A stretch of 64,000 nucleotides of DNA from Fistularia commersonii (GCA_037954325.1 JBBMNZ010000034.1:9255501-9319500), one strand, 5' to 3'. Numbered from the stretch's first letter, positions 1-11,667 are shown. Translations and numbers: made by a program. Notes: a model not told the origin generated them from the sequence alone.

Positions 1-757
1 AATTAGAATTAAATAAAGGAAATAATAATAAGAAATAAAATTAAATAAAATAATACAAATAAATGAAATTGAAAATAAATAAATAAAAATAATACAACAA
101 AGTAATAAAAGAACACAATGATAAAAATAAGAATAATAAAATAAAAGATAAAATAAAATAAATGGAATTGGAGCTCCCTGGACAAAATAAAACAAAAAAA
201 AATAAAATAATACAAATTAACGAATAAAAATGTAAATAAATAAATAAAATAAAATCAAGTGAAATGAAATAAAATTGAATAAAAGAAATAATAATAAAAA
301 ATAAAATCGAATAAAATAATACGAATAAATTAAATTGAAAATAAATCAATAAAAATAATATAACAAAATAAAAAAAGAACACAATAATAAAAATAATGAT
401 CATAAAATAAAATAAAATAAAATAAAATAAAATAAAATAAAATAAAATAAAATAAAATAAAATAAAATAAATGGAATTGGAGCTCCCTGGACAAAATAAA
501 ACGAAAAAAATAAAATAATACAAATTAATGAATACAAATGTAAATAAATAAATAAAAGAAAGTGAAGTAAAATAAAATTGAATAAACGAAATAATAATAA
601 AAAATAAAATTAAATAAAATAATACAAATAAATAAATGACATTGAAAATAAATAATTAAAAATAATATACCAAAATAATAAAATAAGACCATAAGAAAAA
701 TAAGAATAATAAAATAAAATAAAAATAAATAAATGGAATTGGAGCTCCCTGGACCTT
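1..757. repeat. AT-rich tandem array with ~260-310 bp units
   Basis: The stretch is almost only A, T and short GAAT/AAAT runs. A 20-bp GC-richer landmark, GGAATTGGAGCTCCCTGGAC, occurs three times, at 164-183, 473-492 and 735-754, spaced 309 and 262 bases apart. The AT-rich sequence between landmarks is similar from copy to copy, so this is a tandem repeat cut by the window edge. A pure AAAAT pentanucleotide run (about 401-470) sits in the second unit. The long open frames on the minus strand come from base composition and are not genes. Confidence 0.75.
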
Positions 758-1571
758 CGGCAAGGAGGACCCGAGACCCACCGAGGTCAACTACATCACC
801 GACTTCCTCGTTCTCTCTGCTCGGTTCTGGTCGTCTCCTCCTTCGTCTCCACCGCGGTTTCAAAGTGATCAATCGCAGAACTTTAATCACCGTCTGCTGA
901 TAATTAGGAAATATTACTTGCAGTGTTGGAAAGCATTCTTCCGGGCTGGGCGAGCTCGGTTATAGCTCATTACATACAGCAAGATATTCACTCTCTCCCT
1001 CATATATACACACAAATCAGGGATGAGTCACCATCATCACACCATCACTCAGGCACACACACACACACAAAAAAAAAACCTGTTCTGCACTCACACATAC
1101 ACAAACGCACACCTCCACAGTGCTGCAGTGTGTGCACGCAGATACAGCGCTTGTGTGCCAGAGGAGATAAAAACACGGAGCGTTTTTTGAAAGCGACACA
1201 CCACGTATGCACCCTTTGAGTCGCCGCAAGAACCTCCAGGATGGAATGGTGATGGCGACCGAAGGCCTCGCCGTTTGCGGCGAGCGGACGGTTTTGTGTC
1301 CGACAAATGTGAAGTTCCACGCCCTCCGCCGGATAACGGCCTCCACTACTATCATCTGCGTGTTCAGAGGTGACATAATCCATCTAGTGGATCCAGAAAA
1401 AGCACGTTCGGCATTATGTAACCCCGGTTTGTTGCTAACAAGAGTGTGACCGCCTACCAACCAGCAGCTACCACCAGGATCAAATTCCAACAGAGGAACT
1501 GAGGTGCACGAGAGCTTTGCTCACCTCTGCTGCCTCTCTGTGGACAAGAGGAGGGCTTGCATGAAGAGTCC
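758..1571. other. No supported gene
   Basis: This is mixed-composition sequence directly after the array. It has a short CA run near 1045-1065. Overlapping frames on both strands at 1017-1490 lack splice logic and family resemblance, and I treat them as chance. The first ~130 bases have an exon-like composition but no recognisable domain. Confidence 0.5.
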
Positions 1572-2049
1572 CATTAGAATCAGAATCGAGAAAAAACTTT
1601 ATTCGTACGTGGGGGGCATCAAATTGTGAACATTAAAGAATATAATGAATCAAATAGTGAATTAATGAATTACATTTTAAAATAAATAATATGAAATATT
1701 AATAATCAGTAAATAAAAATGTAAAAACTAAATAAAGTAAAATGAAATGAAATAAGATAAAATGAGTTAATACTAATAAATAAATGCAAATGTAAAAAAA
1801 ATAAAATATAGTGAAGTAAAATAACATTTAATAAAAGAAACGATAATAATAAATAAAATGATATAATCTAAAATAAAATAAATAACACAAATAAATAAAT
1901 AAAAATGAGAAAAGATATATAAATAAAAACCATTTAACAAAATAAATAAATAAAATAAATTAATAAAATTACACAATAATAATAATAATAATAATGATAA
2001 TAACAATAATAATAATGAAATGCAAATTGTAAGAAAGCTCGCTCTGCAT

Positions 2050-2105
<56 letters not shown>

Positions 2106-2190
2106 TAATAATAATAATGATGATAATGAAATAAAATGCAAATTGTAAGTAAGCTCGCTCTGCATTTATATAATAAATATATCATGAGCG
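1572..2190 (-). repeat. LINE 3'-end fragment followed by AT-rich and (AAT)n sequence
   Basis: At 1572-1600 the sequence AGAATCAGAATC followed by AACTTTATTC matches, in reverse orientation, the 3' tail of the LINE family seen several more times in the window. It is followed by AT-rich sequence. An AAT trinucleotide array (about 2050-2130) is flanked by two near-identical copies of AAATTGTAAG(A/T)AAGCTCG, at about 2025 and 2139. The array therefore sits inside a short direct duplication. Confidence 0.55.
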
Positions 2191-2790
2191 GTACTGCGCT
2201 TGGCGGGGGAATTTATGAAAATTGAGGAGTATATGTTTTATTAATTGTGACTAAGAATCAATCTGGTATAATGTTGGCGGTTGCACCTCAAAGCAAGAAG
2301 GTTTGATTCCACCTTTTCTGCGTGGAGCCTCTCTTTCGTATCGGCGACAAGGAAGTTCAGTTTTTGGATGATAACGTCAGAGACTGACTCCGCAATCTGG
2401 ATGGGAAACCATGGCAACGGGGCCTCGCCGTTCCAAATTGCAACCATGACTCAACCGGTCCAGGGGTCGGGACGTGACCCCGGCCCTCCTCTGTGTTTAA
2501 CGCCGCCGCTTCTCGGCTCAAACGAGATCCGGCGGAAACACCTGCTTATTAACATTTCGGCAGCGGCGGATTTGTTCGCCACACTGACTGGATTAAAGGC
2601 TCCTTGAGAAAATCCTCCGACAGGCGTGTCGCAAGCAGGAGTCGCAGCGAGAGTAAATACAACAAGGCGACTTCGACCTGACGGACCCGCAGACAAAGCT
2701 GGCCGTGGCACACGTTCAAGACGGAAAAGGAGGAGGGAGGGCTAAAGAAATAGGTTGCAAATATTAGAATGATAAATAATAGGATGTTAT
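2191..2790. other. No supported gene; small SINE remnant
   Basis: Around 2285-2330 the string CAAGAAGGTTTGATTCC followed by TGCGTGGAGCC resembles the tRNA-derived SINE-like element found more completely elsewhere in the window (for example near 62860). The rest is mixed sequence without splice-supported frames. Confidence 0.4.
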
Positions 2791-4180
2791 ATGATAGAAA
2801 ATGATGTCATCTAATTGTCATCTAATATTATGTCATAATGTTATCTCATACAATGTCATAATATTTTCTCATACAGTGTATTACGGTGTATTATAATGAC
2901 ATATGATGTCATCTAATATAATGTCATAAAATACATAGTATAATGTCATATAATGTTATCTCATACAATGGCATATCATGTCATTAAATATGTCATACAA
3001 TGGCATATAATATAATGCCATATCATGTTATTTGTCATATTATGTCATCCAATATAATGTCATATAATATAATGTCATATAAAGTAATGTCATGTTATCT
3101 CAAATGCTGTCATATGTCATCTTATATAATGTCATATAATGTAACCTCATACAATTTCATATAATGTAATGTAATATAATGTTGCAAAATGTCATATAAT
3201 GTAATGTCTTATAATACCATATAATGTTATCCCAAAAAATGTTATATCATGTAATAAGATATAATTTCATCTAATATAATGTCATATAATATAACATAAT
3301 AAAAATGTCCTGTGATATGTCATATGATGATATCTCTTACAATGTCATATGATGTTATACAATGTAATGTCATGTTATGTACTGTTATCTCATACAATGT
3401 CATATAATATCTCATATAATGGCATATAATAAGTTATAAAATGTCATATAATATGTCCTATAATGTTATCTCATACAGTATCATATAATGTCGTCTAATA
3501 TGTAATGATGTAATGTAATAATGTTATCTTACAATGTCATATAATGTCATAAAAAATAATGTCATAGAATGTCATCTAATATAATATATAATTATATAAT
3601 GATTTAATATAATGTCTTAAAATGTCCTGTTATATAATGATATAATGTCATAAAATATCATATTGTGATATATAGTATAATGTTATCCCATATGTCACAA
3701 AATGTTATTTCATACAATGTCATATAATATAATGTCATATGATATCATATATTAAATTGTCCTATAATGTTATCTCAAACAATGTCATATAATGTAATAT
3801 AATATGATGTAATCAAATATATTGTCATATTATATAATGTAAAATAATGTTATCTCATGCAATGTCAGATAATGTAATATAATATAATGTGATATTATGT
3901 CATATAATATAATGTCATAAAATGTTCTCATACACTGTCATATAATATAATGTAATTAAATGTCATATAATACGTCATACAATATAATGTCGTATATAAT
4001 GTAGTATTTTGTAATCTCCTACAATGTCATATAATGTCATATAATATAATGTCAAAAAATGAAATCTCATACAATGTCAAATCATGCCATATGATTCAAT
4101 GTCATATTATATAATGTTATCTCATACATTGCATATAATGCCATGTATTAAAATTAGATAAAATAAAATAAAATAAAATG
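2790..4180. repeat. Degenerate TCATATAATG minisatellite, ~1.4 kb
   Basis: The whole stretch consists of imperfect copies of TGTCATATAATG and variants such as TTATCTCATACAATG, TGTCATCTAATATAATG and TATAATGTCATAAAATG, mixed without one fixed period. Base composition is about 75-80% A+T by eye. It ends in AAAATAAAATAAAATAAA near 4155-4175. It has no coding potential. It is a low-complexity array, possibly grown from repeated slippage of a ~10-bp motif. Confidence 0.8.
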
Positions 4181-4514
4181 CATGGGGATATAATACAAGA
4201 CAAGAATGTATCATATTTTATGACATTTTAGTATATGACATTATATAACAATAACAAATAAAACAAGCAAAGCTTTTGTCGATTTTTTTTCCTACATTGG
4301 CTTTCCAATTTCACTCAAATATGAAATAAAGTCAGATTTCAGATTTTATTTTCTTTTTCCCTCCATGAGTTTGTTACATTTACTTCCCATCCAGCGTGTA
4401 AAGAAAGCAAGCGTTTGCATCTGCAGGATGGAAGGCCTGAGTCCAGGGACACTCCCTCCCTCCACCCGCTGTCTCCTCCCTTCACACTCCTTCCTTGCTT
4501 TAACTGAGACCAGA

Positions 4515-4560
<46 letters not shown>

Positions 4561-5190
4561 AAGAGTGGGATTATTAAAACCAGCCATGATTTCCAACGTT
4601 GTTTTTTCCGGTCCGATTCCAGCCTGAGGCTCTTTGGTGGAACGGTGAGCCTGAAACAAACTCGCCTCCGAAACCTGTTGTCGTCGGCGCTCACGTCGGC
4701 TGTTTTGACTCCAGAACTCGTCCGAGCAGGTTTTTCCTTCTGGTCGGTTCAGTTGCTAATTGTCCCGTGCAGAAGGGGGTTGGTTACCTATGAGGAGATC
4801 TTCGGCGCAACTTGGAAAATGTCACTCTCCCTTTGTTTGGTCACCGACCGACGCCACCTTCCTGGTGACCTCGCTGATCCGCACAGATCTGCGTTTAATT
4901 TACTCGGTGTCACGTTACAGGAGTGGAACACTCCTCTTTTTTGCAGGAAACGGCGGCGGGCGGTATCTTCACCCCGGAGATGATCCGCTGAATCGTCCGA
5001 GGAGAAGAAGGAACACGTTCGACTCCATATGCAGAGTTCAAGGTGGACGGGAACTATTGACATGAGGTGAGGAGGAGGTCGTGGGTTCTCCGGGTTCCTC
5101 ACGCAGGACGACATCTGCAGGAGGATCACAAACTTGTGAATAAACGAGACGCCGCTTGAATGTCTGTATCGAGATGGCGTGTGAAAGACA
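4181..5190. other. No supported gene; (GT)n tract
   Basis: Non-repetitive sequence with a GT microsatellite at about 4515-4550 that passes into GA repeats. Several overlapping frames exist (for example 4519-4983 on +). None shows a recognisable domain, and I could not join any of them to the phosphatase exons downstream. Upstream exons of the phosphatase could still lie here unrecognised. Confidence 0.4.
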
Positions 5191-5199
5191 GAGAGAAGC

Positions 5200-7110
5200 G
5201 TTTTTTGCGTCTATATGATGTTCGAATGATTCCTTTAAAAGCTCTATATGATGTTTCAGTGAATGCTTGTGAATGAGAGAGTGAATAGTTTTTATGTCCA
5301 TGGGACATTTGAATGAATGAGTGAAAGGTGGTCTTTATATGTTGTGTGAATGAATGAGTGAATGCTTGAACACCTCTATTAGGTGAATGAGAGGAATTTT
5401 TTTTTGTCTATATGTGACATTTGAATGAGTGAAAGATTGTGTATCTCTATATAAAATGTGAATGAGAATGAAGAGTTTTTGTCTCTATATGATGTTTGAA
5501 TGAATGAGTGAATGTTTTTGTTTATATACAACATGTGCATGAGAGTGAATGTTTTATGTCTGTATGATATTTAAATGGAAGAGTGAATTTTTTTCATTTA
5601 TATATGAAGTATGAATGAGAGAGTGAATACTTGCACGCCTCTAGATAGCATTTGAATGAATGAATGAATGATTGAATGAACAAATGAATGAATATTTTTC
5701 ATCTCTATATGACATTTGAATGAATGAGTGAAAGGTTGTCTCTATATGATGTTTGAATGACAGAATGAATCCATTTTTGGTCGTTATATGAGGTGTGAAT
5801 GAATGAGTGAATGCTTGTATGTGTCCATTTAACATGTGTATGAGAGAGTGAGTAGTTTATAGTTCCTATATGTTTGGGTGAATGAGTGAATGCCTGAATG
5901 TTTCTATAAAACGTGTGCATGAGAGTGAATGTTTTTCATTTATATATGAAGTGTGACTGAGAGAGTGAATACTTGCACGCCTCTATATAGCATTTGAATG
6001 AATGTATGAATGTATGAATGAATGAATGAATGAATTTTTCATCTCTATATGACATTTGAATTAATGAGTGGATATTTTTGTCTCTATACAATGTTTGAAT
6101 GAATGACTGAATGTTTTTGTTTATATACGTGTGCATGAGAGTGAATGTTTTTTGTCTCTTTATGATATTTAAATGAATGAGTGAATGTTTTTAAGTTTGA
6201 TTGAGAGAATGGATACTTGCACGCCCCATATAACATTTTTATGAATGAATGAATGAATGAATATTTTTCATCTCTATATAACATTTGAATGAATAAATTA
6301 ATTAATATTTTTCATCTCTATATGACATTTGAATGAATGAGTGGATATTTTTTGTTTTTACATGATGTTTGAATGAAAAAGTGAATGTTTTTGTTAATAT
6401 ATAATGTGTGAATGAGAGAGTGAATGATTTTTGTCTGTATATGATATTTTAATGATTGAGTGAATATTTGTATGCCACTATATAACATTTGAAAGAATGA
6501 ATGACAATTTTTGGTCTGTATATGATGTTTTAATGATTAAATGAATTAATGAAGGAATGAATGTTTTTGTTTATATATGAATAGTGAATGAAAGAGTGAA
6601 AAGAAAAATTCTCTTTATGTATCAAAGTGAAGGTTTTTTGTCCACAGTACATTTGAATGAATGAGTGAATGCTTGGACGTTTCTATGTAATGTGCAAATG
6701 ACAGTGAAAGTTTTTTGTTGCTAGATGGCATTTGAATGAATGAGTGAATGTTTTTGTTTATATATAACATCTGAATGAGAGTAAATGTTTTTATCCATAT
6801 ATGACATTTGAATGAATGAATGAATGTTTTTGTTTATATATAACATCTGAATGAGAGTAAATGTTTTTATCCATATATGACATTTGAATGAATGAATGAA
6901 TTTTTTTGTTTATATATGATGTGTGAATGAGTGCATGAATGCTTGTATGTTTCCATATAATGTGAATAAATGAGTGAATGTTTTTGTTTATACATAACAT
7001 CTGAATGAGAGTGAATGTTTTTGTCTCATATGACACTAGAATGAGCGAGTGAATGCTTGTATGTTTCCATATAATGTGAATGAATGTATTTTGTTTGTGT
7101 GAATGAATGA
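5200..7110. repeat. GAATGAATGAGTG minisatellite, ~1.9 kb, ~60-bp units
   Basis: About thirty imperfect units follow one plan: TTTGAATGAATGAGTGAATG, then TTTTTGT(C/T)TATATATGA, then (C/T)ATTTGAATGAATG. Within the array there are runs of pure GAAT tetranucleotide (about 6009-6033 and 6240-6262). The GAATGAATGAGTGAATG core is the same string that opens the tail of the fish SINE-like element, and the array passes directly into such a tail at its right end. The minus-strand frames it contains (rich in His, Ser and Phe) are artefacts of the repeat. Confidence 0.85.
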
Positions 7111-7225
7111 GTGAATGGTTGTGTGTCTCTCCATGCGGCCCTGTGATTGACAGGCGACTGTTCCAGGAGTGACCCTTCAGCGTTCGTTGAACTCTTGGGG
7201 ATTTAAAGCGTTGCCTCGCCAAAAC
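7085..7225 (+). mobile_element. SINE-like tail at the edge of the minisatellite
   Basis: GAATGAGTGAATGGTTGTGTG, TCTCTCCATG, GGCCCTGTGATTGACAGGCG and ACTGTTCCAGGAG follow in order. This is the tail half of the dispersed SINE-like element whose other copies lie near 9490, 35780, 42440, 53420 (reverse) and 62860. No head portion is visible to the left, where the minisatellite begins. Confidence 0.6.
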
Positions 7226-7379
7226 ATAGAAGCGTCCGGGCGGTTTCTCTGCGGCTGAACGGTGTGCTGCTCACATCAGCACCGCCGCTTTGCTGACATT
7301 CCATGAATCTCAAACGTCCCCATCATACTCTTCGGAAGCGCATTCATCCCTGCTTCTACTCCAGGGGCAAAAAAACAAG

Positions 7380-7548
7380 TTTATTTGGGCTTGCAAAGCT
7401 AAAAGATACGAGGTTTCAGGGGTGAATTGATCAATAGGTATATTAACAAAGCTTAATATGTCATGATTTTACACGTCCGACCCACGTGGGAATAGCTTTT
7501 CCTCCTAGTGGCCCCTGAGCTACAATGAGTTTGACACCTGTGTTTGTC
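7380..7548. mobile_element. Remnant of a dispersed, possibly hAT-like element
   Basis: The segment containing GCAAAGCTAAAAGATACGAGG is shared, with a few changes, with 23650-23750 inside a QARS1 intron. It ends in TGGCCCCTGAGC followed by AGTTTGACACCTGTG, the usual right end of a teleost element family whose left end reads GTGTCAAACTCAAGGCC (seen at 10789). The end of this remnant lies fewer than 20 bases before the first recognised phosphatase exon. Confidence 0.45.
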
Positions 7549-7565
7549 TTTCTGGAAGGGTTCAG

Positions 7566-10441
7566 AGTGTCTCCAGGGAGCAGATCCTGCAGGAGCTCCA
7601 CGCACGATGCCAGCGGCTCGCCGCTTACGACTGCCAAGGCTTCAGGCAGGAGTTTGAGGTGAGTTCGAGACCAGACGCCTGACACCTTTCGGTCGGCGGC
7701 GCTTCGGATTTGGAAGCGTTGACGGCGTCTTGGTCTTTTCCAAGGAGCTCAACGATGTCGGCAAAGATCTGGCGGTCCGAGCCGGCGAGAGCGACGGCAA
7801 CCGGGAGAAGAACAGATACCCTTACATTTTGCCGTGTGAGTGGATTTTTCCCCGACGGCGTGTCCGAGTTTACCGCGGAACGATACTCAAACGCGGATGT
7901 TCTCCCTTGGTGCGGCTGCAGACGACCACTGCCGAGTGAGGCTCTCCGTCCAGAACGCCGACCCACATTCGGACTACATCAACGCCAATTTTGTCCCCGT
8001 GAGACGACCTTCGCACTCTTAATTCAAATCCGCTTTTCCCGTCCGTCCCGCCGCTCATCCGGGATCGTATTTGTTGGCGTCTGCGTCCAGGGCGGGGGGT
8101 CGGAGCGGGACTTCATCTGCACCCAGGGTCCCCTGAGAAGCACCACGGCCGACTTCTGGAAGATGGTGTGGGAGCAAAACGTCAGGATAATCGTCATGGT
8201 GACGGCGCTGAAGCACAAGGACAACGTGAGAGCGATGTATTCAGTTTGCACGTTGATCTGTGTGCGTGTTCTGAAATAATAAGACGTGAGTTTAGTGAAC
8301 ATACACAGAAAAATTTTGAAAATTAATTCATTTGTTCGTAGTCTGGGACTTTTCCCGGCGCTCCCCAACCTTTTTTGTACCAGGGATCAGTTTTAAGCAT
8401 GAAAATGTTTCTGCGGTTTGAGGCGCAGAGGTCCAAATAATAGAAACTTTTGTCAGTATTTAATAGGAATAAAACGATTTCACTTTATATTAGGCAATTA
8501 CAATATCACCGTAATTTCCGGACTTTTGAGTGCACCTGAATATAAGCTGATCCGGGTAAAAATAACTAAATAAATACAAATATGTGTACATGTAAGGGCT
8601 GCACTTGTCTATAAGCCGCAGGTGTCCACATGGTTACATGAGATATTCACACAGGAACATTTTTTTTTAATTTTAATTCAATACATATCGGTAACATCCA
8701 CAAATACATACTGCAAATGCTTTGTTTCTGAATGGTGCCTGTAACACGGCTGATGGAAAAGATGAATAGTGAATAAGACAAGGAAAAGTCCAACCATCCA
8801 TAAATTCGTCTTCTTCGGTGTCGGAATCGAACGGCCTCAGAATTTCACGCTCATTTCGTCGGTCCGATGTGACGAGGCTAAATGTTTTGGCGGCGTAAAG
8901 CTCGTTAGCCCAAAAAAAAAAAAAATTAAATTAGCCGCAATGTTGTTGAAGCTGTGAATCATGCGAAAAAAAAAGTAGCGGCTTATAGTCCGGAAATTCT
9001 TGTAAGTGAAAGTTGTTTTTTATTCTTTGGATTAAAAAAAATGTGTTGCATTTTTTTAAATCAATAAACAACTGCGGGGAAAACTAAATGACAATTCTGC
9101 ATGCAACAAAACATTTTTAATTCTGAAAAAAGATGTTGGGTTGAAGGTTCCTTTTTAGCAAAATACTCATTGCCTATTTGAGTCCTTCTTGTATTTATAA
9201 AAATTTAAAATAAAAAAGCTAAACTTAACGGAAAATGCCGTCCTCCATTTCTCTGTGCTGTCATCCGTTCACTACCCATTGCAAGATCGCCATGATCAAT
9301 TTAAAATTTGAAAAAAAAACAAAAAAACATTTAAATTAAATTAAAAATTAAATGAAAGTAAAATTATTTTCAAAAGCCACGAGGAGCCGCGTCAGAGAGA
9401 TCAAAGAGACGCGCGTTTCCGACCCTTAAAATAGGCCCGCAGAGCAAAAACATGCAGCAGGTTAATAGAAAAAAAATGGGAAAATTGCCCCGATGAGTGA
9501 GTGAGTGAATGTTGTGTGTCTTTGAATGTGGCCCAGCCATCGACCGGTGCTCCAGGTTGTACCTCGTCTCTCGCCAGATGAGAGCTGGGATCGGTTCCAG
9601 CATCCCCACCGCGACCCCGAGGGCAGGACAAGCGTCGGACGATGAATCATCCGATGTCCATCTTTGGATAAATCCACCTTAGTTCTTGTTGTGTGCAGGT
9701 GCTGTGTGACAAGTACTGGCCTCAGAAGCCAGGAAGCGTTCTTCACGGTCTGTTCCAGGTGACCACGCTGAGCCGGAAACAAGGCCCGGATTACGTCTCC
9801 ACCGCCATTAACCTCAGACACGTGAGTGCGAGATCCTTTTCCACGTCGCCCGGCGTGGGAAAGCCGGGTTTGATTCGAGGGAAGCGCTTTGCGTTGTTGT
9901 TGTTTTTCAGAGAGACTCGGCGGCTCACAGGGAAGTAACGCACTACTACTACCCCGCCTGGCCGGATCAGGGCGTCCCGAGAGAGCCGTGCTCGTTGTGC
10001 GCCTTCACTGAGCACGTGCGGCAACATCTGGGCGCCCTTCCACGCCTGGGCCCGGCCGTCGTGCACTGCAGGTACGACGTCCGACCTTTGACCCGCCTCC
10101 ACGTCGGTCCTCCTTGACCCTCCCCTCCCGCTGGCGGTGCATTCCAGTGCAGGCGTGGGGCGCTCGGGGACGTTCGTGACGCTGCTGTGGCTGATGCAGC
10201 TGTGCGTGAGGGGCGTCCAGCCCGACGTCCGAGCCGCCGTGGAGGATCTGAGGCTGCACCGGATGTGGATGGTCCAGAATCTGGTCGGTCAACAAGAAGA
10301 ATCAGAATCGCAATTCTTTATTGATCCCCCGGGGGGGAAATCGCTTTTCGTTGAAAGCAACTCCTGCTACGGAGTCAAGTGGGGAAGAATCAAACTAGAA
10401 CTATAATATAAAATAAAAATAAAATATAAAAAATAAATAGA

Positions 10442-10476
<35 letters not shown>

Positions 10477-11667
10477 AATAAAATAAAATAAAATAAAATA
10501 AAATAAAAAATGATATAAAAAAAAGAAAAAAAAAGAAAAAGAAATAATCAAGATAAGATAAAAAGAACAGTGAGGATCAAAAGAAATGAATGAAAATAAA
10601 GTTAAAGGTATGTAAAAATATATGTAAAATGTGTATTTGCAAGTACATGTATATGATTATAATTTTGTGTATAAGTAGGGATTGTTGTGCAGAAGCCTTG
10701 TCAAGATGTTTTTCTGCACTTGATAGCAGGCGACAGCCGCATCAACATGTCGCCTGATGGTGTTTCTATATTTTAAGGCTCTAAAACACACGTGTCAAAC
10801 TCAAGGCCTGCGGGCCAAGTGTGGCGCGAGAACGTCTTAAAAAGATCTGATTGTCTTAAAATAAATAAATCAAACGCGTGCATTGACCATAAACTACATT
10901 TCCGATCCTGTTACCCACAAAGTGGCGGCGTCCCGCCATTAGATCGCAGCGCATCCACATCAATGTGGAATTGAGAAATACTAATCATCTCTAAATGTCC
11001 AAGAAGATAAAAGCTGATGCAGATGGAAGGCTGTTTCAAGAATGACGGGAATGCATATGAAAAATTTGGGATTTGAATGAGCAATAAATTCAGTTATTTA
11101 TCATTAAGGGGGTAGTTACATTTATACTATTACCATGACACACGGTGAAAACGGGTTTGACTCCTCTGGTCTAAAATGTAAAATTCGGTTTAGCTTAGCA
11201 GGCTAGCACAACGTTTTGTTTCCTGTTCTGGTACTTATGGCTTTTCTTCCATGTAATTGCTCATTGTTAAATTATAAATGCATTTTTTTTTCTTCCCCTC
11301 GCTCAGGAACAGTACATATTCATCCATCAGTGCCTGCTGTACTGGCTCAGCGGAGGAACCGTAGCATGGTGAGAACATCCACAAGTACCTTACCCGCAAC
11401 GTGGGTTTATAATCAAAATGCACGGCTTCTCCTCGCAGGAGGCCCCGAGTTCAAGGCGCTTCGCACTTCGCCGAGGTCCGGGTTCGGCACCGCGGCTCCT
11501 CGGCACCTGGGGAGCGCGAGGACAGGAGGAGACGTCACAACCACGGGCAGAATCCTCCGACAGACACGCCGCAGAACGCCATGCTGAAATTTTTGCATCC
11601 CGGGAACCTTCTGAGGAGGCTGCTCCCGGCCTCGTCGCCGTTTAACTCGGGCGAGCACGCCTCCTGA
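7566..11667 (+). CDS. Receptor-type protein tyrosine phosphatase, catalytic region (3' part of gene)
   Basis: Hydrolyses phosphotyrosine on proteins. Nine in-phase exons are readable: 7566-7658, 7745-7835, 7922-7998, 8091-8225, 9699-9821, 9911-10071, 10148-10283, 11307-11368 and 11439-11667, giving 368 codons plus stop. In order they contain GFRQEFEEL, NRYPYILPYDHCRVRL (substrate-recognition loop), DYINANFVPG, TQGPL, DFWKMVWEQN, CDKYWP, WPDQGVP (general-acid Asp), the signature HCSAGVGRSGTF (catalytic Cys and Arg) and VQNLEQYIFIHQCLL (Q loop). All catalytic residues are present. The layout suits the single-domain R3 receptor class (PTPRB, H, J, O, V types); I cannot pick a member. The transmembrane and fibronectin exons were not found, so the annotated start is only the first recognisable exon. 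The last exon encodes a ~75-residue tail of no known type. The introns are packed with mobile elements. Confidence 0.85.
8509..9001 (+). mobile_element. MITE, TIR AATTTCCGGACT, copy 1
   Basis: It begins CCGTAATTTCCGGACTTTTG and ends in sequence complementary to it (TAGTCCGGAAATTCTTG). It lies in the 1.5-kb phosphatase intron. Internal landmarks (TATAAGC, GTCTTCTTCGGTGTCGGAAT, CGTCGGTCCGATGTGACGAG) recur in copies at 24836-25335 and 36556-36844. It is non-coding and non-autonomous. The other two copies are flanked by TA, as expected for a Tc1/mariner-type element; here the right flank is TA but the left is CA. Confidence 0.8.
9002..9487. other. Intronic AT-rich sequence
   Basis: A-rich and T-rich low-complexity sequence between two mobile elements inside the phosphatase intron. 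I saw no gene, hairpin or conserved element. Confidence 0.5.
9488..9655 (+). mobile_element. SINE-like tail inside the phosphatase intron
   Basis: GAGTGAGTGAGTGAATG, TGTGGCCCAGCCATCGACCG, CTCTCGCCAGATGAGAGCTG, GGATCGGTTCCAGCATCC and CCGCGACCCCGAGGGCAGGA follow the order of the common teleost SINE-like tail. The end lies about 45 bases upstream of the next phosphatase exon. Confidence 0.6.
10296..10780 (-). mobile_element. LINE 3'-end insertion in the phosphatase intron
   Basis: AGAATCAGAATCGCAATTC and TTTATTGATCCCC open the element; the reverse complement, GGGGATCAATAAA, is a LINE 3' end with its poly(A)-like signal. It continues with AGCAACTCCTGCTACGGAGT, a (AAATA)n stretch, and GTGTATAAGTAGGGATTG. 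Copies with the same internal order lie at 29855-30260 (OGG1 intron) and about 36260-36530. It starts 12 bases after the donor site at 10283, close to the splice signal. Confidence 0.7.
10789..11170. mobile_element. hAT-like non-autonomous element remnant
   Basis: The left end reads ACGTGTCAAACTCAAGGCCT followed by GCGGGCCAAG; the right end reads GGGTTTGACTCCTCTGG, an imperfect inverted match. This is the familiar end pair of a fish hAT-type non-autonomous family. The centre is AT-rich and non-coding. It lies directly after the LINE fragment in the same phosphatase intron. Confidence 0.5.

Noticed and set aside
753..890. Exon-like text after the AT-rich array (TFGKEDPRPTEVNYITDFLVL)
   Set aside because: Reads plausibly in one frame but has no clear acceptor, donor or family match, and the first bases belong to the array landmark.
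9..890. Phe/Ile/Leu-rich minus-strand frames resembling membrane proteins
   Set aside because: Low-complexity translation of AAATA/GAAAT repeats; hydrophobic only because TTT, ATT and TTA codons dominate.
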